This document shows positions 36,015 to 43,839 of a DNA stretch of 59,194 nt, in pieces. Numbering within the stretch: position 1 is the first letter of the stretch; each line of letters starts with the position of its first letter. The notes beneath the pieces are model-generated. The model did no database searches and was not told the origin of the DNA. It worked only from the letters and a program-made list of their open reading frames with translations. The position numbers were made by a program, and so were the translations under genes. The stretch is from positions 1 through 59,194 of the forward strand of contig JAGBFF010000037.1 of the NCBI GenBank assembly GCA_017936615.1, given 5' to 3'. Source of the DNA: Clostridia bacterium. GTDB lineage: Bacteria; Bacillota; Clostridia; Oscillospirales; Acutalibacteraceae.

Positions 36015-36434
36015 TCAGAAGCCCAGCTCCATAAATTCCGCTTCTACTTCCTCGGACGTCATACTGCCCATATCCGCTTCGTAGGAAACAGGGTTCCAGA
36101 TCTCCGCGCGGTTACCGGCACCGATGACCAGCGCTTCTTTTTCCAGCGACGCATACTCCAGCAGATGCTTAGGCAACAGGATACGCCCCTGCGAATCGAT
36201 CTGCACATCCACTGCGTTAGCTGACAGATAGCGCTGCAGCTTGCGCGCCTTGGTAAGCGGCATCTGTGCCAGACCCTCCTGCAACTTGTCCCACTCCTCA
36301 GTGGAATACAGGCTGACACAGTGGTCCATGACCGCGGCAGCAATAAACGACATACCCAATTTGTCGCGCAGCTTTGCCGGGACGAACAGGCGCCCCTTGG
36401 CATCGATATTATGTTGGAAACGACCGTACAGCAC
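36015..36434 (-). CDS. mraZ: Transcriptional regulator MraZ
   Basis: A 139-residue protein made of two AbrB-like swapped-hairpin repeats: YGRFQHNIDAKGRLFVPAKLRD near the N-terminus and ANAVDVQIDSQGRILLPKHL in the second half. MraZ binds repeats in its own promoter and controls the division and wall cluster. The start is GTG at 36434, placed by GGAGGTGAAGAACAG and by the family N-terminus; a longer in-frame ATG at 36530 would begin upstream of the promoter repeats. The repeats are present just upstream, supporting autoregulation. Confidence 0.93.
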   Translation of the reverse strand: MLYGRFQHNIDAKGRLFVPAKLRDKLGMSFIAAAVMDHCVSLYSTEEWDKLQEGLAQMPLTKARKLQRYLSANAVDVQIDSQGRILLPKHLLEYASLEKEALVIGAGNRAEIWNPVSYEADMGSMTSEEVEAEFMELGF

Positions 36435-36473
36435 CTGTTCTTCACCTCCGTTTTCAGATGCGCCCCACCGGGC

Positions 36474-36503
36474 TGTGGAAAACTCTGTGGAAAATGTGGA
36501 AAA
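36474..36503 (-). promoter_or_regulatory. Three DnaA-like boxes in the mraZ leader
   Basis: TTTTCCACA occurs three times on the minus strand (36474-36482, 36486-36494, 36495-36503). It differs from the DnaA box TTATCCACA at one position and fits the relaxed form TTWTNCACA. In B. subtilis DnaA affects the equivalent mraZ-rsmH-ftsL operon, so a replication-linked control is plausible here. Confidence 0.55.
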
Positions 36504-36506
36504 CCA

Positions 36507-36532
36507 CCACTTTGCTCCACTTCGCTCCACTT
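36507..36532 (-). promoter_or_regulatory. MraZ-binding triple repeat
   Basis: AAGTGG occurs three times on the minus strand at exact 10-bp steps (36527-36532, 36517-36522, 36507-36512), the last preceded by an extra A (AAAGTGG). This matches the MraZ box described in mollicutes, AAAGTG[T/G] repeats separated by 3 nt. It covers the likely transcription start, fitting repression by MraZ. Confidence 0.8.
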
Positions 36533-36538
36533 GGTTCT

Positions 36539-36567
36539 ATTATAACCCCACTTTTATGAAAAATCAA
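36539..36567 (-). promoter_or_regulatory. Promoter of the division and cell wall cluster
   Basis: On the minus strand TTGATT (36562-36567), 17 bp, and a consensus TATAAT (36539-36544), immediately upstream of the MraZ boxes. The leader before the mraZ GTG is about 100 nt. Confidence 0.8.
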
Positions 36568-36612
36568 GATGAAATATACAAAAATCGCTATCTATTTTTT
36601 GGTAGAAAAAAA

Positions 36613-36634
36613 GCACCCAACGCTCGTTGGGTGC
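36613..36634 (-). terminator. Terminator of the AEC transporter gene
   Basis: A 9-bp stem (GCACCCAAC with its complement), 4-nt loop, followed on the minus strand by a run of T. Confidence 0.88.
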
Positions 36635-36648
36635 CCTTCAAAAACACG

Positions 36649-37569
36649 TTATGCAATCAGCTTGACAAGTGACACGAACACCGGCATGGTAACCACCGAA
36701 AACACCGTGGATAACGCCACCAGGTTCACTGCCGTTTCAGTGTCCTGCTCGTATTTTCCCGCAAACATCGAAACCGCTGCGGCAACGGGTGCGCTGGCGG
36801 AAATGGCCATAGACAGCAACAGCGTATCACGGACTCCCACCAGATACAGCATACCTACCGTGATCGCCGGAACTGCCAGCAACCGTATCGCGCAGGCGAT
36901 ATAATAGGTCTTGTCACGGAGTATCTTACCAAGCTGCACCTTCGACAGTGAATACCCGATAAACAACATCGGCACCGGCGTGTTGAGCGCCGCCAAATGC
37001 GCAACGGGGGTGCGGATCAGCGGCGGAAGCTGTACCGGCAACACCAAAATAACCACACCCGCCACCAGACCGATGACCCCCGGATTGATGAGGATCTTCC
37101 GCGCGGAAATGCGTGTGGATGAACGATCCATCGTCATCAACCCGTACGTCCACAGCGTTAGATTAAATGCCGTGACGTAGGCGGCACCGTAAAACACGCC
37201 GTCTCCCCCAAGCACCGCTTGCTGCAGCGGTAGCCCCATAAAACCGGCGTTCGAAAGCACGGTCGCCATCCGAAGCACGCGATCACGGGGTGCGTCTTTG
37301 CGGTACAGCGCTTGTGCCAACCCGATCGCAACCAAATGGATCCCGACACCCAACAACAGCGCCATACCAAGCTCACGGACCACCGTCCAACTGAATTCAC
37401 GCTCAAACGACAGCGCAATCACGCACGGCGATGCGAGCAACAGTGTAACATCCGACATCGCTTTGGCGCCGGTGTCACCGATCACTTTTCCTTTTCCCAG
37501 CGCGTAACCGCATAAAATGAGCACAAACAGGATCAACACCTGCTGGCCCACCGTCAAAAAATACTCCAT
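36649..37569 (-). CDS. AEC-family transporter (auxin efflux carrier/malate permease type)
   Basis: A 306-residue polytopic membrane protein with about ten hydrophobic segments arranged as two repeats. It belongs to the AEC family (MdcF, MleP and plant PIN relatives); SNAGFMGLPLQQAVLGGDGVFYGAAYV is the family's Asn/Gly-rich first-repeat signature. Relatives carry organic acid anions, but the substrate here cannot be told. ATG 37569 follows AAGGAAGGCGACTGT. An upstream frame to 37782 has no ribosome site. It is a single-gene unit. Confidence 0.85.
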   Translation of the reverse strand: MEYFLTVGQQVLILFVLILCGYALGKGKVIGDTGAKAMSDVTLLLASPCVIALSFEREFSWTVVRELGMALLLGVGIHLVAIGLAQALYRKDAPRDRVLRMATVLSNAGFMGLPLQQAVLGGDGVFYGAAYVTAFNLTLWTYGLMTMDRSSTRISARKILINPGVIGLVAGVVILVLPVQLPPLIRTPVAHLAALNTPVPMLFIGYSLSKVQLGKILRDKTYYIACAIRLLAVPAITVGMLYLVGVRDTLLLSMAISASAPVAAAVSMFAGKYEQDTETAVNLVALSTVFSVVTMPVFVSLVKLIA

Positions 37570-37600
37570 ACAGTCGCCTTCCTTGCGATGATCTGTTGCT

Positions 37601-37629
37601 ATTGTATCCCAAAGCGCGACAAAACACAA
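37601..37629 (-). promoter_or_regulatory. Promoter for the AEC transporter
   Basis: On the minus strand TTGTGT (37624-37629), 17 bp, TACAAT (37601-37606). Confidence 0.6.
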
Positions 37630-37639
37630 GTAAAAAATA

Positions 37640-37660
37640 ACAGCGCCCGTCGGGCGCTGT
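37640..37660 (-). terminator. Terminator after the small membrane protein gene
   Basis: A 9-bp G+C-rich stem (ACAGCGCCC with its complement) with a 3-nt loop, then TTATTTTTT on the minus strand. Confidence 0.88.
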
Positions 37661-37672
37661 CGGTGCGTTCGT

Positions 37673-38014
37673 TTATGCGCAGTGATGCGCAGTCGGGCGC
37701 TTAAGCTCATACAGCATACGGTCTGTGGCGACCCGACGCTGCACCTCACGACGACGGCGGCGGTTGCGCGCCTTTGCCGCATCCTTCTTCAGCGCCAGCG
37801 AGCAGCACACCAACACCGTGATGCGACACACCATCAGGATAACCTCAAGCGCCATCGGGACAGCGGTAAACACGATGCCGCATACCGCCAGCTCCATCAT
37901 CGCCATCACACCGGGGATCCACGCCATACGGTACGCCACCGTACGATGCTCCTTGGTCGCCATATACAACGTCACCGCACCGAACACCGCGGCCACGATC
38001 ACATTTAACGTCAT
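37673..38014 (-). CDS. Small membrane protein of unknown function
   Basis: A 113-residue protein with three hydrophobic segments (about residues 3-18, 29-51, 52-74) and a strongly basic tail (KKDAAKARNRRRRREVQRR) that should lie in the cytoplasm. I do not recognise the family. AAAGGAGGAACCTCGT gives ATG 38014, and it has its own promoter and terminator, so it is a genuine single-gene unit. The promoter is flanked by a 15-bp inverted repeat, suggesting dedicated control. Confidence 0.7.
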   Translation of the reverse strand: MTLNVIVAAVFGAVTLYMATKEHRTVAYRMAWIPGVMAMMELAVCGIVFTAVPMALEVILMVCRITVLVCCSLALKKDAAKARNRRRRREVQRRVATDRMLYELKRPTAHHCA

Positions 38015-38038
38015 ACGAGGTTCCTCCTTTTTTGCTCG

Positions 38039-38126
38039 AAAAATCGAACAAATGTTTTGCTTGTGCTTTGATTATATCAAATTTTTCGGGGTTGTCAATA
38101 GAAAAACGAAAATTTGTTCGATTTTT
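38039..38126 (-). promoter_or_regulatory. Promoter bracketed by a 15-bp inverted repeat
   Basis: On the minus strand TTGACA (38093-38098) and a consensus TATAAT (38071-38076) are 16 bp apart. The sequence AAAAATCGAACAAAT at 38039-38053 occurs again, exactly inverted, at 38112-38126. One copy lies in the 5' leader and one just upstream of the -35. Each contains CGAAC followed by a partial inverted half (GAAC-N4-GTT at the first), reminiscent of LexA/SOS boxes but not a full match. Confidence 0.6.
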
Positions 38127-38140
38127 TTACAAAAAGAAGT

Positions 38141-38166
38141 CCTCTGCGGTTTCTCGGCCGCAGAGG
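38141..38166 (-). terminator. Terminator of the ymfF-ymfH-lgt-folD operon
   Basis: A 9-bp stem (CCTCTGCGG with its complement), 8-nt loop, followed on the minus strand by CTTCTTTTTG, 12 bp after the folD stop. Confidence 0.85.
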
Positions 38167-38178
38167 CTCTTTGGGGGG

Positions 38179-39024
38179 TTATTTCATCAGCGAGCGTGCC
38201 GCTGTGATGGTGTTTTTGAGCAGCATAGCGATGGTCATCGGGCCAACACCACCGGGTACCGGCGTCAGATAGCCGGCGACCTCATCCACCGCCGGATCCA
38301 CGTCGCCGCACAGCTTGCCATCAGCTCCACGATTGATACCGACGTCGACAACCACGGCGCCGGGCTTCACCATATCGGGGGTTACAAAGCCCGCACGCCC
38401 CACGGCGGCAACCAGCACATCCGCCTGACGGCAGATCTCCTCAAGATTCTTCGTACGCGAATGGCAGATCGTCACGGTGGCATTTTCGTGCAGCAGCAGC
38501 ATCGCCATCGGCTTGCCAACGATATTGCTCCGTCCGATCACTACGCACTGCTTGCCCTCCACCGCAATGTCCGTACGATGCAGCAGCTCCATTACACCCG
38601 CCGGCGTACATGGCAGGAAGGTGTAGTCGCCGATCAGGATCTGACCGACGTTCGCGGCGTGGAACGCGTCCACGTCTTTTTTCGGAGAAATGGCGGCGAT
38701 GACCGCTTTATCATCCAAATGCTTCGGCAATGGCAACTGGCACAAAATGCCGTGGATGTCCTCGCGCGCGTTCAGCTCTTCCACCACTGCCAGTAGCTGC
38801 TCCTGCGTGGTATCTGCAGGAAGTGCAAACTCTTCCGAACGGATCCCCGCTTCGGCACACGCTTTTTTCTTGTTGTTCACGTAGACGCGCGACGCCGGGT
38901 CGTCACCGACCACGATGACCGCCAGTCCCGGAGTCATTCCTTGCCGCGTCAGCTCCTCGGCCTCGGCACGAACCTCCTGCCGTACCGCCGCCGCGATTGC
39001 CTTTCCGTCAATTTTGATTGCCAT
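38179..39024 (-). CDS. folD: Methylenetetrahydrofolate dehydrogenase/methenyltetrahydrofolate cyclohydrolase
   Basis: A 281-residue bifunctional enzyme of one-carbon metabolism that interconverts methylene-, methenyl- and 10-formyl-THF. The catalytic Tyr-x3-Lys is in SRVYVNNKKKACAEAGI. ILCQLPLPKHLDDKAVIAAISPKKDVD and VVIGRSNIVGKPMAMLLL (dinucleotide site) follow, and it ends with the PGGVGPMTIAMLLKNT signature. GAGGAGGATACCA sets ATG 39024, which overlaps lgt by 17 nt. Last gene of the operon. Confidence 0.96.
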   Translation of the reverse strand: MAIKIDGKAIAAAVRQEVRAEAEELTRQGMTPGLAVIVVGDDPASRVYVNNKKKACAEAGIRSEEFALPADTTQEQLLAVVEELNAREDIHGILCQLPLPKHLDDKAVIAAISPKKDVDAFHAANVGQILIGDYTFLPCTPAGVMELLHRTDIAVEGKQCVVIGRSNIVGKPMAMLLLHENATVTICHSRTKNLEEICRQADVLVAAVGRAGFVTPDMVKPGAVVVDVGINRGADGKLCGDVDPAVDEVAGYLTPVPGGVGPMTIAMLLKNTITAARSLMK

Positions 39025-40003
39025 TGGTATCCTCCTCTTCTGTCAGCACTGCCTCCTCGGTCGACTCTGTCTCTTCGGCCGATCCTGTCGTTGCTTCTTC
39101 CTCCTCTGCGGTCGGCAGGATCTCTCCCTCCGCCGGCAGCGGTTCGTCAGCAAACAGATCCTTGGGTGAGCGTGCATCGCGGTTTTTCAATACGAAATAC
39201 AGTACCAGACCGCCAACGACCGACACCGCCGCCACCAAGCAGGATACCGGCATCGTGCCGATATACAAGCTGTCCGTACGCAGCTGCTCGATGAAAAACC
39301 GACCCGTACCGTACCACATAATGTACAGCGAGAACAGTTGTCCGCGGAAGCGGTAAGCCTTTTTCGAAACGATATGTAATAAAACCAGACCGAGCAAGCA
39401 CCACAGCGACTCATACAAAAAGGTGGGGTGCACCGGCTGGGTAGGATCGTAGCCGGTCGCGTTGGCATAGGGACTGCCGATAATGCTGCCCGTCATGCCC
39501 CACGGCAGCGTCGTGTTGCCGCCGAACGCTTCCTGGTTGAAAAAGTTGCCCCAACGTCCGATTGCCTGACCGATAAGAAAGCCCGGCGCAGCGAGGTCAA
39601 ACATACGCATGGTATCCACTTTTTTCAGCGGACACATCCACAACGCCGTCACAAATGCGCCGATCACCCCACCGTAGATTGCAAGCCCGCCTTCCCAAAC
39701 TCGCAAAATACTGAGCGGATCATTGAAATACGCCGCTCGATCCTCAGAAAAGATGACGTAGTACAGCCGCGCACCAACAAAAGCGAACAGCGTACACACC
39801 AGTACAACGTCGGTCATCGCATCCTTGGACAAGCGAAATTCGTTGGCACGGCGGTACGCATACACCACCGCCAGCAGAAATCCGATGGCGATCAGCAGGC
39901 CATACCAACGAATAGCAAACTCGTGTCCGCCGATCGTGAAGGAGTAGATTTCCTGGCTGATGTTAAACCGCCAACCAAGCTCCGGGAAAGAAACAAAATC
40001 CAT
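39008..40003 (-). CDS. lgt: Prolipoprotein diacylglyceryl transferase
   Basis: A 331-residue polytopic enzyme that attaches diacylglycerol to the lipobox cysteine of prelipoproteins. The Lgt signature is GQAIGRWGNFFNQEAFGG, with about seven membrane segments. After the last segment comes a tail of about 60 residues, very rich in Glu and Thr (EEEEATTGSAEETESTEEAVLTEEEDTNGNQN), that most Lgt proteins lack. The tail should face the cytoplasm. Its codons overlap the start of folD. It follows ymfH by 21 bp. Confidence 0.93.
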   Translation of the reverse strand: MDFVSFPELGWRFNISQEIYSFTIGGHEFAIRWYGLLIAIGFLLAVVYAYRRANEFRLSKDAMTDVVLVCTLFAFVGARLYYVIFSEDRAAYFNDPLSILRVWEGGLAIYGGVIGAFVTALWMCPLKKVDTMRMFDLAAPGFLIGQAIGRWGNFFNQEAFGGNTTLPWGMTGSIIGSPYANATGYDPTQPVHPTFLYESLWCLLGLVLLHIVSKKAYRFRGQLFSLYIMWYGTGRFFIEQLRTDSLYIGTMPVSCLVAAVSVVGGLVLYFVLKNRDARSPKDLFADEPLPAEGEILPTAEEEEATTGSAEETESTEEAVLTEEEDTNGNQN

Positions 40004-40024
40004 ACATTTATCATCCTTTCTCTT

Positions 40025-41314
40025 TTACAATGGAGAAACTATCGACAACGAGGACGCGCGTTCCTCAAAGTCTGTCGCCAATCGCCGTTCCACTGCCTCG
40101 ACCGTCAGCGACGCCACGGCTTCCAACAGATCAAACACACCAAATCCGTCCATATGTGCGGCAATCAACAAATCGCCGCAGGATTCAGGATTGTCCAAGT
40201 CGCCGATCATCTGCCCATATACAGCGTTGCGGGCGGCGGCAAATTCTTCGGGATCAACACCCTCGCGCCGCAGGCGCGCCACCTCGTCACGGAACGCCGA
40301 CGCCACCGCGTCGGGATCGCGCGATTCCCCACCGACGATCCACACGCCGTAGCCGGGACCGTTGAAATACTCCACATCAAACGAGGTGTTGATCAGCTCT
40401 TGCTTCATCAACGACGCATACAAAGCGGACGATCTGCCGCCGAGCAGCTCCTCCAGCACCTCTGCCGCTGCAAACGCCTCGGGCGTTTCGGAGCCTAGGC
40501 CCTGCGAGGTATCCAGCGGCACCTTATATCCCAGATAGAACAGCGGCACGGCGACCGGCATTGCGACCTCGGTACGCGGTGTCACCGACTCGCGCGGCTC
40601 GTCGATGGGAGCGCGGCGCGGCACCTTTGGTTCACAGGGGCGCAGCAGGCGATCCGCAACCGCCTCCACCTGCTCGCAGGTGACGTTGCCCGACACAGCC
40701 AGCACCATATTGTGAAGATTATAAAACGTATCGTAACAGGAATACAGCAGCTCCGGTGTGATCTGTGCAATGGATTCCACCGTTCCGGCGATATCCGTGT
40801 GCACCGGATGCTCTTTATAAAGTCCTGTCAGCATGTTGCAGAACACCCGCCGGAACGGCGAGTCCTCACCCATACGGATCTCCTGCCCGATAATGCCGCG
40901 TTCTTTTTCCACAGTTTTTTCAGTAAAATACGGCTTTTGCACAAAATCCAGCAAAATCTCCAGCGATTCCGTAAGATTTTGCGTACAGGTAAACAAATAC
41001 GCCGTCTGATCGAACGAGGTATACGCATTGGCGTTGGCACCGATTTCGGCGTACCGCTCAAACGCATCACAATCCTCGTTTTCAAACAACTTGTGCTCAA
41101 GATAATGCGCCGTTCCGGCAGGAAGCAGCACCGGTTCTCCTGCGCCGCCCTTCAAACACGCGACGTCGATCGCGCCATAATTGGTAGCAAACACCGCGTA
41201 GGCCGTGGTGTAATCACGCTTGGGCCATACGTAGATCGGAAGTCCCGAACGGTGCTTCAAAAAATAACAGCATTCGCCCGACCGCTTACAACGAATTTCT
41301 TTCCATTCAGCCAT
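40025..41314 (-). CDS. ymfH: M16-family zinc metallopeptidase (YmfH type, catalytic)
   Basis: A 429-residue peptidase with the inverted zinc motif HxxEH (His70-Tyr-Leu-Glu73-His74) in AGTAHYLEHKLFENED and a downstream Glu region ERGIIGQEIRMGEDSP, typical of M16 enzymes. With YmfF it should form a heterodimer in which this is the active partner. Substrates are unknown; the Bacillus pair belongs to a conserved housekeeping operon. It overlaps ymfF by 8 nt. No signal peptide. Confidence 0.9.
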   Translation of the reverse strand: MAEWKEIRCKRSGECCYFLKHRSGLPIYVWPKRDYTTAYAVFATNYGAIDVACLKGGAGEPVLLPAGTAHYLEHKLFENEDCDAFERYAEIGANANAYTSFDQTAYLFTCTQNLTESLEILLDFVQKPYFTEKTVEKERGIIGQEIRMGEDSPFRRVFCNMLTGLYKEHPVHTDIAGTVESIAQITPELLYSCYDTFYNLHNMVLAVSGNVTCEQVEAVADRLLRPCEPKVPRRAPIDEPRESVTPRTEVAMPVAVPLFYLGYKVPLDTSQGLGSETPEAFAAAEVLEELLGGRSSALYASLMKQELINTSFDVEYFNGPGYGVWIVGGESRDPDAVASAFRDEVARLRREGVDPEEFAAARNAVYGQMIGDLDNPESCGDLLIAAHMDGFGVFDLLEAVASLTVEAVERRLATDFEERASSLSIVSPL

Positions 41315-42587
41315 CGGTACGACCCTCCTGTGCCAGTAAATATACGCATTCGCAGCGCAGCCGTTTGGCAGCGCGGATCACTGCCTCACGATCCACTGTT
41401 TCCACGGCGTAACGGATGTCCGACGGCTCGCTTTGCTGCGGCAGCAGCGTTTGAGTGATATACCACGCCGCCAACGCCGACTGCGAGTCGCCTACCGACT
41501 CAAAGCTCTGCGTAACACAACGGCGCGCCGCTTCCAGATCATCCTCAGTAAAATCACCACTCGCCAACGCCTCAACCTGTCGGAGGATCTCCTCCTCGGC
41601 GCGCGCAGCGTTTACCTCGTCCACACCACTTTGCACGAGCAATAAGCCCTTCATACGATCGTAGGCAGAAGAGCAATAATAACACAAGCTCAGCTTTTCC
41701 CGCACGTTGCGGAACAACAGCGAGGACGGTGTGCCACCCAACACGGCGTTCATCAAGCGGGTGGCGGCCACATCCTCATGCGGTTCGGCGCACCCGGTGC
41801 GAAAGCCCATAACCAGCTTCGACTGGTTGATCGCCATGCGTTCTGTATGACGACGCAATTCCGGCAGGTGTGTTGTTGTATCGGTAACACACGGCACGGG
41901 AGCGCGACCTTCGACCTCGGAAAATCCGCGGCGAAACGCCTCCTCGACCTGCGGCATCGCACCATCGCTCTGCAGCATTACACGGACGGTCGCGCACTGC
42001 AGCATCCGCCGCCACGCCGCCGTGACCCGTTCGGGGGTCAGTTGTTCGATTACCTCGGCACTGCCGAACTGACCGATACCGTACGCCTCGTCGGGGCACA
42101 AAAGTTCCTCGGCGCGACGGCGCGCGTACCAACGCTTGTCGTTGATCTGCGCACGGACGTCCTCCGCTAGACAACGCCGCTCGGTTTCCACGTCCTCGCG
42201 GCGAAACGCCCCGTTCTCCAATGCAGGACGGAACAGCATCTCACACAGCAGTTGTGCACATGATGCGGTGACCGCCTCGCCGTGCAGTGCGTACCGATCG
42301 GCGGTCGCTTCGGCGGTGAGCAGCAACAACTGTGCTTCGCCAACACGCATTGTCTGCCCCGTCACGGACGCGCCATACAGCTCGTTCAACCGGCGGTTGA
42401 GGGTTGTGAAATCGGGATATGCTGCACACGCGCGCGTCAGCAGACGCGGAAGGATCGCATACTCCTCCACCGTGTCGCGCGACAGCGGCAGAAACAATCC
42501 CACCGTGATCTGCGCGGTTTTGAACCGCGCATCCGGCAAGGTTAGGCTTTCCACGCCGGCGCACAATCGGTGAATGGTCGGTTGCAT
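41307..42587 (-). CDS. ymfF: M16-family peptidase-like protein lacking the zinc motif (YmfF type)
   Basis: A 426-residue paralogue of the next gene with the M16 fold (LPRLLTRACAAYPDFTTLNRRLNELYGASV near the N-terminus, SSLLFRNVREKLSLCYYCSS in the second half). The HxxEH motif is missing, so it is probably the non-catalytic half of a YmfF-YmfH pair, as mitochondrial-type M16 heterodimers show. GGAGGGAGTAGTC precedes ATG 42587. First gene of ymfF-ymfH-lgt-folD. Confidence 0.88.
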   Translation of the reverse strand: MQPTIHRLCAGVESLTLPDARFKTAQITVGLFLPLSRDTVEEYAILPRLLTRACAAYPDFTTLNRRLNELYGASVTGQTMRVGEAQLLLLTAEATADRYALHGEAVTASCAQLLCEMLFRPALENGAFRREDVETERRCLAEDVRAQINDKRWYARRRAEELLCPDEAYGIGQFGSAEVIEQLTPERVTAAWRRMLQCATVRVMLQSDGAMPQVEEAFRRGFSEVEGRAPVPCVTDTTTHLPELRRHTERMAINQSKLVMGFRTGCAEPHEDVAATRLMNAVLGGTPSSLLFRNVREKLSLCYYCSSAYDRMKGLLLVQSGVDEVNAARAEEEILRQVEALASGDFTEDDLEAARRCVTQSFESVGDSQSALAAWYITQTLLPQQSEPSDIRYAVETVDREAVIRAAKRLRCECVYLLAQEGRTDG

Positions 42588-42620
42588 GACTACTCCCTCC
42601 GCTTCTTTGGAATATTTATC

Positions 42621-42649
42621 ATTGTATCACACTTTTGCGCGCGAGAAAA
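42621..42649 (-). promoter_or_regulatory. Probable promoter for ymfF-ymfH-lgt-folD
   Basis: On the minus strand TACAAT (42621-42626) has a weak -35 TTTTCT (42644-42649) at 17 bp. It is the only promoter-like site in the 76-bp gap. Confidence 0.4.
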
Positions 42650-42663
42650 GACCTATTTTACGA

Positions 42664-43836
42664 TTATTCACTGCGGAGCGCCTCCACCGGTTGTAAACGG
42701 GACGCTTTATACGCCGGATAGGCACCGAAAATGCCGCCCACCACCAGCGAAAACAAAAACAGCCCCACGAACAACCCGATCGGCGCCGTCACCGACACCC
42801 CCACAGCACTCAGCACAAAGAGAAGCGCCGCCGCCGGCAGCATCCCCAGCACCGCCCCTGCCGCTGACAAGATGACCGCTTCGGTAAGGAACTCGCACAA
42901 GATACGCTTCCCCGTTGCCCCAATCGCTTTTTTGATGCCAATCTCACGCGTGCGCTCCGACACGGCAGACAGCATCGACGTAACGATGCCAAAGCCGGAT
43001 ACCACAAGCGAGATCGCGCTGATTGCTGTCAGCACCAGCGCCACCACATCCACCAACTGCTCCAAACGATCCTTTTGTACCGCTAAATTGTCGGTGCGAA
43101 ACGGCGCGTTGCCATCATACAGTCTGTCAAGTGCATGTTCGATACGGTACTGCGCGGCGTTAGCCGACGCCGCATCCACCCGCACTGCGACCTGGTCGAA
43201 TGCGGCCTGCCCCGTGATGCTTGTGTGGGTGGTGTACGGCATATACAGCATTCCCGGGATAAACGACGTAAAATTTTGAAGCAAACTGCTGCCGGTTTCG
43301 GTAATACCCACCACCGTGAGAGCGTCGGTGTAGTCGCCGTACTTCACCGATATCGTTTTTCCGACCAGGTTGGTGCGTCCGTACAAGGTGCGTGCCAACG
43401 TCTCATCCAAAACGCAAACGCGTGCCGAAGTTTTCACATCCCCCGGCGAGATCAACCGTCCGTGCAGCAATGTCAGCGATATGATCTGATCCGCGCCGGA
43501 GTCAATGCCGCACAGCACCGACTCCTCCATCGAAAACGTCGTTGATACCGACCCCATTTGCAGCATCAACGGCATCGCCGACTCCACACAGGAAAGCTCG
43601 CGGATCTCCCGAAGCGCCTCTTCCCCAATGAGTTCTCCGCCGCTTTCCGCCATAACGGATAGCCCGTTGACACCCATGCTATCCAGTTCCTCATTCACCA
43701 AGCGGCGACCCACGACCCCGATGACCGACACCGCCGCCACCATCATAACCCCCACCGCAATACCAATCACCGTCAATGCGGTGCGGTTGCGCTTGCGCAA
43801 CAGGCTGCGAAAGGCACCTTTGATCAGTTCTCCCAT
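42664..43836 (-). CDS. ABC transporter permease, MacB/FtsX type
   Basis: A 390-residue protein with one N-terminal transmembrane segment (ALTVIGIAVGVMMVAAVSVIG), a large extracellular MacB-type domain (about residues 45-260) and three C-terminal segments, the FtsX/MacB permease layout. Such permeases work with an adaptor (encoded just upstream) and a separate ATPase to move peptides, antibiotics or lipids, or to act mechanically on the envelope. The ATPase gene expected next to it is missing here. It starts 3 bp after the adaptor stop. Confidence 0.85.
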   Translation of the reverse strand: MGELIKGAFRSLLRKRNRTALTVIGIAVGVMMVAAVSVIGVVGRRLVNEELDSMGVNGLSVMAESGGELIGEEALREIRELSCVESAMPLMLQMGSVSTTFSMEESVLCGIDSGADQIISLTLLHGRLISPGDVKTSARVCVLDETLARTLYGRTNLVGKTISVKYGDYTDALTVVGITETGSSLLQNFTSFIPGMLYMPYTTHTSITGQAAFDQVAVRVDAASANAAQYRIEHALDRLYDGNAPFRTDNLAVQKDRLEQLVDVVALVLTAISAISLVVSGFGIVTSMLSAVSERTREIGIKKAIGATGKRILCEFLTEAVILSAAGAVLGMLPAAALLFVLSAVGVSVTAPIGLFVGLFLFSLVVGGIFGAYPAYKASRLQPVEALRSE

Positions 43837-43839
43837 CGG

